In this document: positions 11,675-19,869 of the stretch, one piece after another | Layout of the letters: every line of letters begins with the position of its first letter | Position numbering within the stretch: the stretch's first letter is position 1 | DNA from: DASVTU01 sp036387415 | GTDB lineage: Bacteria > Acidobacteriota > Blastocatellia > Pyrinomonadales > Pyrinomonadaceae | DNA length: 19,869 bases | NCBI GenBank assembly: GCA_036387415.1 | Contig: DASVTU010000028.1 | Coordinates: forward strand, 1 to 19,869 | Reading direction: 5' to 3' | The notes under the pieces: generated by a model | What the model was told of the DNA's origin: nothing | Database searches by the model: none | What the model saw: the letters and a program-made list of their open reading frames with translations, nothing else | Program-made: the position numbers and the translations under genes

Positions 11675-14600
11675 TTAGGGCTGGCCGAATCTTGAGCGGT
11701 ATTCGCCGGAACTGATGAAGGCTTCGACCATCTCAGCCTGGCGGAAGTCCGCGAAAGAGTTCAGTTTGTTGAGCCAGAAGTCGTACCCGTTGAAGTTGTT
11801 GTCGGGCGGATCGTTCGGATTGCGACGCAAGTAACCGAAGTATTCCATCAAGACAAACGCGGGGTTGAACTCCCTCTGCCTGAATTGCGTGTTGTCTGCG
11901 ACGCGACGCAGGACACGCGCACGCGCTGCCGTGTTGGTGGTGTCCGTCGCCGTGCCGAACTCGTCAATCGCTGCCTGTCGTTCAGCCGCCGACGGAGTGA
12001 CTCCGGCGTTGGCGTAGAGCGCATCGACAAACTGCGCGGGTGTCTGCGTCGTCGGATACTGCGTGGTGAATTCCGCACGTTGGACGAACTCCTGTGCGAA
12101 AGCCTCTTGATTGGCAGCCAGGACGGCTTCCCAACCCGCTGAACCGACGATGACGCCCTCGCCTATCTCCTGCGTGTCGCGCATGAATTCCAGATAACGC
12201 GGCAACCCTCGCGGTCGCGCCGCCGACGCCGGGAACGACGCCTTGTAGAAGCGGTAGACGAGGAAGCCCGTCTGCTGGAATTCGATGGAGAGGAAGAAGG
12301 CTTCCGAGACTCTGGCGTATGCACCTATCTGGCATCTCGCCAGTTGCGCGCCGCTCAGACCGCTGCAAGCGGCGAGACGGTCGTTGAGGTTGCTCGTCCA
12401 GAACGCCAGACCCGCCGCATCAGGATCGCGGTTAAGGAAATCGCGATACTGCTGTCGGACGAAGAACTCGACGTTGGTGATCGGATTCGGACTGGCGGTT
12501 GTGTCGTTGTCCGTAATCGTGATGACCGCCGAGGCTGGCGTGCCCGTGAAGTTGCCCGACGACGCATTGCTGAGCGTCAGGTTGAACGTTTCATTACCTT
12601 CGACGTAGGAGTCGTCGGTGATGAAGATTCTGATGGTCTTGCTGGACTCGCCCGCCGCAAAATCAATCGTGCCGAGCGCGATGATGTAATCGGACTTTTG
12701 CGTGGCCGAGCCATCGGTGGTCGCGTAGTTAATCGACGCCGCAGCCGTGGTATTGCCAGTACGGTTGACGGTCACGTCGATATGGCCTGCACCTTCGTTG
12801 ACGATGTAGTTGTCGGCGCTCAGTTGGGCGCACGGCGTGTCGTTAATCCTTGTGGTCGCCGTCACCGAGTTGTTGTTCGGGACGGGGTCGAAGGTCGCGG
12901 ACGTAACCGTGGCGCTGTTGCTGAACTCGTTACAGACACCCGTCGGCGTGGTCGCCGTGTAGGTCAGACGAGCCGAGATACCCTTGCCGAGACTGGCGAT
13001 GCGCCATGTGCCTGTGGCGGGGTCGAAGACGCCCTGTGTCACGGAAGCATCGTTGAAGGTGACGGACGAGGGCGTGAAGACGCCAGTCACAACGATGTCG
13101 TGAGCGGTGTCGTCGCCGTTGTTGGTCAGGACGAGCGTATAGCCAACTTCGTCGCCGCTGGCGGCGACCAACGCGTTCGACTCAAGCGCGAGACGGAGGT
13201 CTGCCTGGTTCGCCGCATTGAGCACGACGGTCGCCTGGTCGTTGGCGGGATTCACGTCAACCTGTTCGTATGACGCGATTCGCGCGATGACCGTGCCCGG
13301 CGATTCGCCCGAACTGACGGCTGCCACAACCCTCAGAGTTGCGGTTGCGCCGCTCGCCAGATTGCCCACCTCCCACGTTCGGTCGGACGGATTGAATGTG
13401 CCGCCCGAATTATCCGAGAGATAGGTCAGCCCGATGGGGAATTCGCTGGTCGTGACGCGGACGTTCGTCGCCGTCGACGGCCCGTTGTTGGTCACGTTCA
13501 GAGTAAAGGTCACTGTGTCGCCTGCGGTCGGCGCGGTGTCGCTGACCGAGAGACTGAGACCGAGGTCGGCTCGCGCCGCCGTCGTCAATCCTTCGACCGC
13601 GACCACTTCGGCATGTGTGCCGCGTGTGTTGTGGTGATGAAGGAGCAACGCGCCGAGCGAGTTGTTGGTGGTCAAGTTGGCGATGTTGACGTTGACCGGA
13701 ATCGTCTTGCCGTTGAGGTCTTGGACGAGAACTTGGTTGCCGAAGTCCAGACCCGGATTGGCGTAGTCCCACGTATACGGCCCGGCGGCGCGGTCGTTCG
13801 GTGAGAAGCCTTCGAGCGAGCTACAGAGCGGAGCAAAGCCCGGACAAGTTTCCACTTTGTAGCGGAAGTTGGTGTTGCCCGCCGAGAGGCCGATGGCGGA
13901 TGGCGGGACGGAGAGGAACATCACGTTGTTGTTGAAGACAACGGTGTCGAATTCTGCCGCGCTCGCTGCGTTCACCAGCCAACCGGAATTCCAGGACACG
14001 CTGCTCGGCAACGTGAAGACGGCGGTGATGAAGATGTCCTGTCCGTTGGCGTTGGCGTTACCGAAGTTGCGCCGCGCAAACGAACCGGGATTGGTGTTGA
14101 CGACGACGCGTTCGTAAGTTCCGTTCTCGTCGGCGTCGATGAAGATGCTGTATGACACATCGGTCGGCGTAGACCATTCTTCGTAACTGGCGACGCCGAA
14201 ACGAATCCTGTCAGTCGCCGCATCGTAGCCCACGCCGACGTTGCGAATGTCGGTTTCACCCGGAATCGACGTGTCGCGCGGGCTGACCACCTGAAGTTCA
14301 AACGGGCTGACGAGCGAGACGACATCCACGGGGAATGAACCCGTGCACGACGGCCCGGCAGCGCGTGTGCCTGTGCAGACGTCCGTGCCCGTCAGGGCGA
14401 TGGACGAAGCGCCCGCCGCGATGGTGTCGCTGGCGGTCATGGTCGAAGCCGGACGCGCGGGCGAGTAGACGGGAACTCGCAGCCTGAGCGTACCGTTGGT
14501 GCTCAGCGTCACGTAAGCGCCTTCTTCGGTCAGGTAGTGGCGCGGGAAGTTGTTGAAGACGGTATTGAACGGGCTGGCACCGGTCTGGGTCGCAGGGACG

Positions 14601-17041
14601 CTTGGGTCTCTGGTGTGATCCATCTGGTCTTCAACCGCATCCATACGCACCTGGAACGTGAAGGTTTCGCCCGCACGCGAGATGAAATTGTCAGTGCCGG
14701 GAAGTCCTTGGAGAGCGTAGGAGACGCCCGGCGCGTTGGTCACGGTATCAATCCCGACCGTGTAACCGATGTCCGTGGTTCCCTTGTTAACGACGCGAAT
14801 CGTTTTGATTCTGGTCGCGCCCTGAACCACTTCGTTGTCAAAGCTGACGCTGACGAGACCCGCGTCGTCCGCGTTATAGGCGACGACCTGCGTGCTCGCC
14901 GCGCCCGGCCCGTTGAGTCGTCCCGCGCCGATTTGGCCGGGGCCGAGTCGCGTGCCAGCGCCACCGACATCCGTAAAGACATCGCTGAGCGCGCCATTCA
15001 TGACCTGCGCCTTCAACTCTTCGACCGTCCACGTCGGGTTAAGCTCACGAAGCAGAGCCATCATACCCGCGACGTGTGGAGCGGCCATTGAAGTGCCGCT
15101 GATGGTGAGAGCCTGATTGTTGGGAATAAAGCCCGGAGCAGCGGCGGGAGTGATGCAACCGGGGCAACTAACGCCCGTCTGCGCCGAGGTAATATCCGTG
15201 CCCGGCGCGGCGATGTCCGGCTTGAGCGCGAAGACGGAGGTTGCACCGCCGCCTCTGGGGCCGCGTGACGAACTGGCCGCGATGGTGTCGGCACCCGGTA
15301 CACGGCGCAGAGTGACGTTGACGGTATTGCCGCCCGTAATCTGTGCCTTGATGGCGTTGCCGTCGGCCTGCGAAATGCCGACCGTCGGAACCGTGTTGGA
15401 ACTGGTGATGGTCGCGTCGTCGGAGAAGTTGGGAGGCAATCCGGCAGCGTTGTTGGCGATCATGACGCCAATCGCTCCGGCATCCTGCGCGTTCTTGCTC
15501 TTCTGCTCGAAGGCGCATGTGCCACGGTCAACCAGAACTATCTTGCCAGCCACAGCGGCGGCATTCGTCAGAGGCGAGCAGCCGTCCGTCGTCGAAGGCC
15601 CTGCCGCATCGGCAGCATCCGTTCCGACGACAACATTGCCCGTCACGTCGAACAACTGCGGCCCGTAGAGCGAGTTGCTGACGGGTAGGTCGCGTGCGAT
15701 GGCGGGCGGCGAGTTGATGCGCGAACGGTTCACGCCGACGCCGGGGTCGAGAATATTGGCGACGCTGATGGCGCGACCGGAGACGCCGGGAGCGCCGCTG
15801 ATGAAGAAGGTGTCGCCCGCGTTTCCTGACGATGCGACCACGATGACTCCGGCGCGCACCGCGTTATCGCTGGCGATGGCCGACGGATTCGAGGCGAAGC
15901 CGAAGTTGGAGCCGAGCGACATGTTGATGACATCGAGACGGTCTTCAAAGTCGCCGTCGCCGTTGGGGTCAATCGCCCATTCGATGCCCTGCACGGTCAA
16001 GTTCGTGCCGCCCGTGCAACCGAAGACGCGAATCGCATAGAGGCTCGCACGCGGAGCGACGCCGGGGCCGATGCGGAGCGAACTGAAAGGCGTATTCGTT
16101 CCGTAGGGGCCAGTGAAGGTCGTGCCGTCGGAATTCACGCCGAGTCCGGCGGCGATGCCCGCGACGTGCGAGCCGTGACCGTTACAGTCCATCGGGTCGG
16201 GGTCGGGCGTGGGCGTGTTGCCGCCCGAATAGTTGTCGCCCGCGAAGTCGAAACCGCCGACGACCTTTTGTGTCGGGAAGAAACCGTCCGCGTTGGTTGT
16301 CCGGTTATTCGCCTGATAGTCGGCGAGCAGACCTCTCCCGCCGAAGTTTGAATGCTGGTAGTCAATACCCGTGTCGATGATGCCGACTTTGATTCCGGCT
16401 CCCGTCAGATTGGTACGCAATCCGATGGCGTTGTTCCACAATTGCGGAGCACCGACGAAGGGCACGCTGGTCGAGAGCATAGGGTATTCGGTGACGAGCA
16501 GGTGCACGGCTTTGACGCCGGGCAGTTGGCGCAAGTCGCCGATTTTGTTCGCGCCGACGTAGACCGCGATGCCGTTCATCACGCGTTGCACGCGGTAGAT
16601 TTCCGTCGTGCTGCGGCTTCTCAAGGCCGCCGCGACGGTGGTCTGCGCGCGGTTGATTTTGGTCAACTGTTTCTGCGCGGCGCTGCGCGCTTCGTTGACG
16701 GCCAAATCTCTCGGCAGCTTCGAGTTTTCCAACTTTTCAGCATAGACGACGGTCGCCGGAGTATCGACTAACTCGACCATCACGGCGACTGGTTCGGTGC
16801 TATTCGTCACCTCTGCGACTTCTGCGGAGGCGGCATTTTGGGCTTCGGTAGGTTCATCCTGAACGTTGTTGTTACCCGAAGCCGGTTCCTGAGCCTCTTG
16901 GCTCGAAGTCTCACCTGTTTCTACCCTCTTTGCTGAGGCGTTCGCTCCGTTCAAAAAAGATGTCAGGAGCAAAGTGCCAGTGAGTGTTAGGGCAAAGCAC
17001 AAGTACAGGAAGTTGCGAGTATTTAAGCGGGGTGCTTTCAT
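11675..17041 (-). CDS. Large secreted subtilisin-like (S8) protease with PA, DUF11, Calx-beta and DUF4214 modules
   Basis: The 1,788-aa protein has a Sec signal peptide (hydrophobic about 13-29), a low-complexity spacer, and an I9-like propeptide (about 65-180). The S8 catalytic domain follows: Asp223 in IIDTGID, His289 in GHGSHVAG and Ser651 in GTSMAAPHVAG. A PA insert (about 465-585) lies between His and Ser. Further on are two DUF11 beta-sandwich repeats (about 1155-1240 and 1277-1365), a Calx-beta domain (about 1405-1512; NEGAGHIDVTVNR, ITDND) and a C-terminal DUF4214 domain starting NVEFFVRQQYRDFLNRDPD (about 1520 on). It should degrade extracellular protein; the modules mediate surface binding or spacing. 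All three catalytic residues are present. ATG 17041 follows AAGGGAAG, and the frame upstream has no better start. It takes over a quarter of the circle. Confidence 0.95.
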   Translation of the reverse strand: MKAPRLNTRNFLYLCFALTLTGTLLLTSFLNGANASAKRVETGETSSQEAQEPASGNNNVQDEPTEAQNAASAEVAEVTNSTEPVAVMVELVDTPATVVYAEKLENSKLPRDLAVNEARSAAQKQLTKINRAQTTVAAALRSRSTTEIYRVQRVMNGIAVYVGANKIGDLRQLPGVKAVHLLVTEYPMLSTSVPFVGAPQLWNNAIGLRTNLTGAGIKVGIIDTGIDYQHSNFGGRGLLADYQANNRTTNADGFFPTQKVVGGFDFAGDNYSGGNTPTPDPDPMDCNGHGSHVAGIAAGLGVNSDGTTFTGPYGTNTPFSSLRIGPGVAPRASLYAIRVFGCTGGTNLTVQGIEWAIDPNGDGDFEDRLDVINMSLGSNFGFASNPSAIASDNAVRAGVIVVASSGNAGDTFFISGAPGVSGRAISVANILDPGVGVNRSRINSPPAIARDLPVSNSLYGPQLFDVTGNVVVGTDAADAAGPSTTDGCSPLTNAAAVAGKIVLVDRGTCAFEQKSKNAQDAGAIGVMIANNAAGLPPNFSDDATITSSNTVPTVGISQADGNAIKAQITGGNTVNVTLRRVPGADTIAASSSRGPRGGGATSVFALKPDIAAPGTDITSAQTGVSCPGCITPAAAPGFIPNNQALTISGTSMAAPHVAGMMALLRELNPTWTVEELKAQVMNGALSDVFTDVGGAGTRLGPGQIGAGRLNGPGAASTQVVAYNADDAGLVSVSFDNEVVQGATRIKTIRVVNKGTTDIGYTVGIDTVTNAPGVSYALQGLPGTDNFISRAGETFTFQVRMDAVEDQMDHTRDPSVPATQTGASPFNTVFNNFPRHYLTEEGAYVTLSTNGTLRLRVPVYSPARPASTMTASDTIAAGASSIALTGTDVCTGTRAAGPSCTGSFPVDVVSLVSPFELQVVSPRDTSIPGETDIRNVGVGYDAATDRIRFGVASYEEWSTPTDVSYSIFIDADENGTYERVVVNTNPGSFARRNFGNANANGQDIFITAVFTLPSSVSWNSGWLVNAASAAEFDTVVFNNNVMFLSVPPSAIGLSAGNTNFRYKVETCPGFAPLCSSLEGFSPNDRAAGPYTWDYANPGLDFGNQVLVQDLNGKTIPVNVNIANLTTNNSLGALLLHHHNTRGTHAEVVAVEGLTTAARADLGLSLSVSDTAPTAGDTVTFTLNVTNNGPSTATNVRVTTSEFPIGLTYLSDNSGGTFNPSDRTWEVGNLASGATATLRVVAAVSSGESPGTVIARIASYEQVDVNPANDQATVVLNAANQADLRLALESNALVAASGDEVGYTLVLTNNGDDTAHDIVVTGVFTPSSVTFNDASVTQGVFDPATGTWRIASLGKGISARLTYTATTPTGVCNEFSNSATVTSATFDPVPNNNSVTATTRINDTPCAQLSADNYIVNEGAGHIDVTVNRTGNTTAAASINYATTDGSATQKSDYIIALGTIDFAAGESSKTIRIFITDDSYVEGNETFNLTLSNASSGNFTGTPASAVITITDNDTTASPNPITNVEFFVRQQYRDFLNRDPDAAGLAFWTSNLNDRLAACSGLSGAQLARCQIGAYARVSEAFFLSIEFQQTGFLVYRFYKASFPASAARPRGLPRYLEFMRDTQEIGEGVIVGSAGWEAVLAANQEAFAQEFVQRAEFTTQYPTTQTPAQFVDALYANAGVTPSAAERQAAIDEFGTATDTTNTAARARVLRRVADNTQFRQREFNPAFVLMEYFGYLRRNPNDPPDNNFNGYDFWLNKLNSFADFRQAEMVEAFISSGEYRSRFGQP

Positions 17042-17900
17042 TTCTTCCCTTTCATTAATTTGCAAGCTCCGCTGCTCGGCTGAGCAGGAAGCGTGTTGCA
17101 GGTCACGTGTCTGGAGCCGGTGTTTTGCTATCAAGCGTTTTTCGACTGCTTCAGTTGCGAGATGATCATCGAATGGCAGATAAGGCCATTCTCATCGCCT
17201 CACATTTCGACGGACAGCCGCTATCACGTTTGGTCGTTAGACGACGCGTTTGGGGAGAAAACGACCTCTGTCAGACCACCACGCTTTCGCGCGGCTCCGA
17301 CAGGGTTGATAATCACGGTCGGTTTTAGACGGTGTACTTAAATCTAAAGACACCCCTTGACGGGATGCCGCACTGTCGTCTTCTCGCCCGATGTTTCAAA
17401 AGACGCCTCGGCATGACATCTCGAAACGCGTCTGTGCTCACGGGTTCAACCAGCGAGCCGAATGGGTAAGAGAAGACCCCTAGTGCCAATTTAGCGACTG
17501 AACGGGGAGAAACTTTATCTTCGATTTATAATCTAGTCAACACAAAGCATCGCCTAAATCGCATTTGGGCAAAAATCTCTCGGCAGCCCTAATCAACTAA
17601 TTTCAGCCCGAATCGACGTTGCAGAGCGTCGCCCGTCTCGCGTTCGAGCTTGGAGACTCGGCAAAGCCACGCATCTATGCCACGTCGCTGCTGCTTGAGT
17701 TCACCACCGATGCAACTGACCGAGGAGCATGAAAACGCGTGGCATCTGCGCGACGGTCAGACGCCTGACTTCAACAACGCGCGTGGGTTCGGCGCGGCTC
17801 TATTGTTGTGGCGGGAGAGGCGCGCAAGTTTTCTTGAAGGACGCCGTTCTTTATGGCAGGACACGATTATGACGAGAGTGAGGTGACATCGGTGACAATT
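17042..17900. other. Intergenic region between divergent protease and beta-propeller genes, 859 bp
   Basis: The longest gene-free stretch. It must hold both divergent promoters. A short hairpin (CTGCTC/GAGCAG at 17071-17086) sits in the protease leader. A consensus-like -10, TATAAT at 17527-17532, faces the beta-propeller gene, but no matching -35 is seen at 16-18 bases, and its leader would be over 350 bases. Several open frames (60-80 codons) lack ribosome sites and family resemblance. No tRNA, known riboswitch or mobile element is recognised. Confidence 0.5.
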
Positions 17901-19853
17901 ATGAAATCCTTGATTCTATTCGTCGTTGCCGCAGCCTTCGCCGCTTCAAACAACGCAAGCTGTGCCGGAGGGATGCCCTTCAGTCGGGCGACGCCCGTGC
18001 AGACGAACTCCTTCCAGAAATTCCCTCGCAAGACAAAGACCATGCGTGCCTTCGGCTCGCAGCAGGAACTCGCAAAGTTTTTCCGTCGACTTGCCGAAGA
18101 ACAGCGACGCGACGAGCAACGAGCCGCGAAAACGACAGCGCCCGCCACGCAGGTCGTCGCCAATGCTGACACTGCCGCCGCGCCCGCGAAACCGGCGTCT
18201 GACAAGGATGAAGAATCGGTGACCAACGTCCAGCATGCGGGCGTCGACGAGGGCGGCATCGTCAAGTTGCACGGCGACCACCTCGTCGTGTTGCGACGCG
18301 GGCGACTGTTCACGGTCGCCATCGGCGACGGCGCGCTCAAGCCCGTCTCGATGGTCGATGCCTTCGCTCCCGACATCGACCCTGGCGGAGCGTGGTACGA
18401 CGAGATGCTTATCTCCGGCGACACGATTGCCGTTATCGGCTACAGCTACCAACGCGGCGGCACGGAAATCGGTCTGTTCCACATCGAACGCGACGGCACG
18501 CTTCGTTATCGTTCGACCTATCATCTGCGCTCGAACGACTATTATTCCTCGCGCAACTACGCGAGCCGTCTGATTGGCGACAAACTCATTTTTTATACGC
18601 CGCTCTACCTCTCGCCGGGCGACCAAGACCCGCAGCAAGGCTTCCCCGCCCTTCGCAAATGGCACAAGGGCGCGAAGGAGAACGAGTTTCGGCGCATCGT
18701 CGCACCGACGCGCGTCTATCGCCCCGAACGTCGTATCAGTGCCAGCTATGGACTCGCGCTGCACACCGTCACCGTCTGCGACCTCGCGCGGGGCGACATG
18801 ACGTGCGAAGGAACCGCCGTCGTCGGCCCTCCGGGGCGCGTCTTCTACGTGTCGCCCGAATCCGTCTACGTGTGGGTGAGCGATTGGATTTACGAACAGA
18901 ATCAGGCGCATACGCGTTCGATGCTCTACCGCATGCCGCTCGACGGCTCTGCGCCGAGTGCGCTCGGCGTATCGGGCAGCCCGGTTGACCAGTTCTCTTT
19001 TTTGGAGAGCGCAGACGAACACCTCAACGTGTTGGTGCAGTCCGAAGCACGCAGCGACGCCATGTGGGGCGCGGAAGTGGCTCCCGGCGAAGTGGCGATG
19101 ATGCGTGTCTCGCTCGGAAGTTTTTCCGACGGCAGCACTGACGCGCCCAACGAAAGTTATCGTCGTCTCCCGAAGCCGCAGGGCTACACGTTTCAGAACC
19201 GTTTCGTCGGCGACTACGTGCTCTACGGAACGGGCAGCGGATGGGGACAGCCGGAGCAGGCGAAACGTGTGAGCCTCTACGCGACGCGTTGGGCGGACGA
19301 TGAGGGCGAGGCCGTCGAACTGACGCTCGCGCACGGCGTTGACCGCATCGAGGCATTGGGTTCGGACGCAGTGGTCGTGGGCACCGACGGGCAGGATTTG
19401 CACTTCTCAGCCGTGCGTCTCGGCGAGCGTCCGAGTGTCGCGCATCGCTACACGCGCAAGGGCGCATCGCAGGGCGAACTACGCAGCCACGGCTTCTTCT
19501 ATAAACCGGATGGGACGGATTCGGGTCTGCTCGGCCTGCCGATTCACGGCGCGGGTCGCCCCGGTTATGAGCACCTGTTCAACGGGTCGGCGTCAATCCT
19601 CTTTTTGCGTAACGACTCTCTGCATTTCAACGAAATCGGAGAACTCCGCGCGCGACCTGAAAAGTCGCTTAACGATGCCTGCCGCGCTTCCTGCGTGGAC
19701 TGGTACGGCAACGCTCGTCCGCTCTTTGTGCGCGGGCGCGTCTTCGCGCTGCTCGGCTACGAAATCGTAGAGGGCACGCTCGCGCAGGGTCATATACTGG
19801 AAACACGACGCATCAGCTACGCCGGGCGCCATTTGAAAACCGCGCGTCGTTGA
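17901..19853 (+). CDS. Secreted beta-propeller domain protein (PF09826-type)
   Basis: The 650-aa product begins with a signal peptide (MKSLILFVVAAAFAASNNAS, possibly cleaved just before Cys21; the lipobox is poor). A charged, Gln/Arg-rich region follows (about 45-85; SQQELAKFFRRLAEEQRRDE). The conserved entry to the propeller is SVTNVQHAGVDEGGIVKLHGD (about 110-130), the hallmark of the PF09826 beta-propeller family. Repeated blades fill the rest to the C-terminus. These exported proteins are probably surface or envelope binding scaffolds; no enzyme function is known. ATG 17901 is chosen for the signal peptide with GGTGA just upstream; an in-frame ATG at 17853 would bury the signal. The 3' end lies in the 141-bp terminal repeat, so on the circle it is convergent with the SMP-30-like gene. 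Confidence 0.9.
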   Translation: MKSLILFVVAAAFAASNNASCAGGMPFSRATPVQTNSFQKFPRKTKTMRAFGSQQELAKFFRRLAEEQRRDEQRAAKTTAPATQVVANADTAAAPAKPASDKDEESVTNVQHAGVDEGGIVKLHGDHLVVLRRGRLFTVAIGDGALKPVSMVDAFAPDIDPGGAWYDEMLISGDTIAVIGYSYQRGGTEIGLFHIERDGTLRYRSTYHLRSNDYYSSRNYASRLIGDKLIFYTPLYLSPGDQDPQQGFPALRKWHKGAKENEFRRIVAPTRVYRPERRISASYGLALHTVTVCDLARGDMTCEGTAVVGPPGRVFYVSPESVYVWVSDWIYEQNQAHTRSMLYRMPLDGSAPSALGVSGSPVDQFSFLESADEHLNVLVQSEARSDAMWGAEVAPGEVAMMRVSLGSFSDGSTDAPNESYRRLPKPQGYTFQNRFVGDYVLYGTGSGWGQPEQAKRVSLYATRWADDEGEAVELTLAHGVDRIEALGSDAVVVGTDGQDLHFSAVRLGERPSVAHRYTRKGASQGELRSHGFFYKPDGTDSGLLGLPIHGAGRPGYEHLFNGSASILFLRNDSLHFNEIGELRARPEKSLNDACRASCVDWYGNARPLFVRGRVFALLGYEIVEGTLAQGHILETRRISYAGRHLKTARR

Positions 19854-19869
19854 ACAACCGTCGAAAGCA
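19729..19869. repeat. Terminal direct repeat, right copy (circle overlap)
   Basis: Exact copy of 1-141. See the left copy: the two ends are the same piece of a circular molecule, and only one copy should be counted. Confidence 0.93.

Noticed and set aside
12344..13273. 309-codon + strand frame opposite the S8 protease
   Set aside because: Shadow of a GC-rich coding region; the protease frame is continuous with recognised domains.
17340..17480. Possible tRNA or riboswitch (GGGTTCAACC resembles a T-loop)
   Set aside because: The flanking bases do not form a T-stem, and no anticodon or acceptor stem fits.
17946..19403. 485-codon - strand frame opposite the beta-propeller gene
   Set aside because: Antisense shadow rich in His/Arg/Val typical of GC-rich mirror frames; no start signal or domain.

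Overview
The window is most simply read as one complete circular replicon of 19,728 bp. Its first 141 bases (1-141) are repeated exactly at its end (19729-19869). The repeat lies inside the 3' end of an ordinary gene, not inside a mobile element, which is what a linearised assembly of a circular molecule looks like. Joined, the C-terminus of the beta-propeller gene (17901-19853) continues into the convergent intergenic region at 126-269. The likely host is an acidobacterium of the Blastocatellia / Pyrinomonadales type. This is inferred from recalled similarity of several products (an S8 peptidase ending in a DUF4214 domain, the DUF3224 protein, an acidobacterial EPS-cluster remnant) and from a moderately high GC content; no search was run.

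Replication and maintenance (about 3929-6364, + strand). A 65-aa helix-turn-helix protein, a ParA-type ATPase and a 366-aa putative replication initiator form a tight operon joined by two ATGA stop/start overlaps. The initiator gene contains two clusters of a ten-base G-rich repeat in opposite orientation, a perfect 14-bp hairpin and then an AT-rich stretch. This looks like a replication origin embedded in the coding sequence, as in the lambda O gene. The operon's probable promoter and a divergent promoter for the DUF3224 gene each carry the same 13-bp sequence around their -35 hexamers. No parB, relaxase, integrase, transposase or toxin-antitoxin pair is recognisable.

Cargo. On the - strand (270-3928): a secreted SMP-30/NHL-like six-bladed propeller protein, a phosphoesterase/phospholipase C-family enzyme with a histone H1-like basic N-terminus, and a DUF3224 protein. 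On the + strand (6806-9497): decayed exopolysaccharide genes (wecB, polysaccharide deacetylase and glycosyltransferase remnants), then an intact FAD-dependent amine/amino-acid oxidoreductase and a 69-aa basic protein. On the - strand (9611-17041): the alkylation-repair protein Ada, a small secreted lipocalin-like protein, and a 1,788-aa secreted subtilisin-like protease with DUF11, Calx-beta and DUF4214 modules. On the + strand (17901-19853): a secreted beta-propeller (PF09826-type) protein that runs up to the circle junction.

Overall the cargo is chromosome-like and biased to secreted or surface functions, with one DNA-repair gene and a degraded polysaccharide cluster, carried by a compact plasmid-type backbone. 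Strong intergenic inverted repeats after several genes probably act as terminators.
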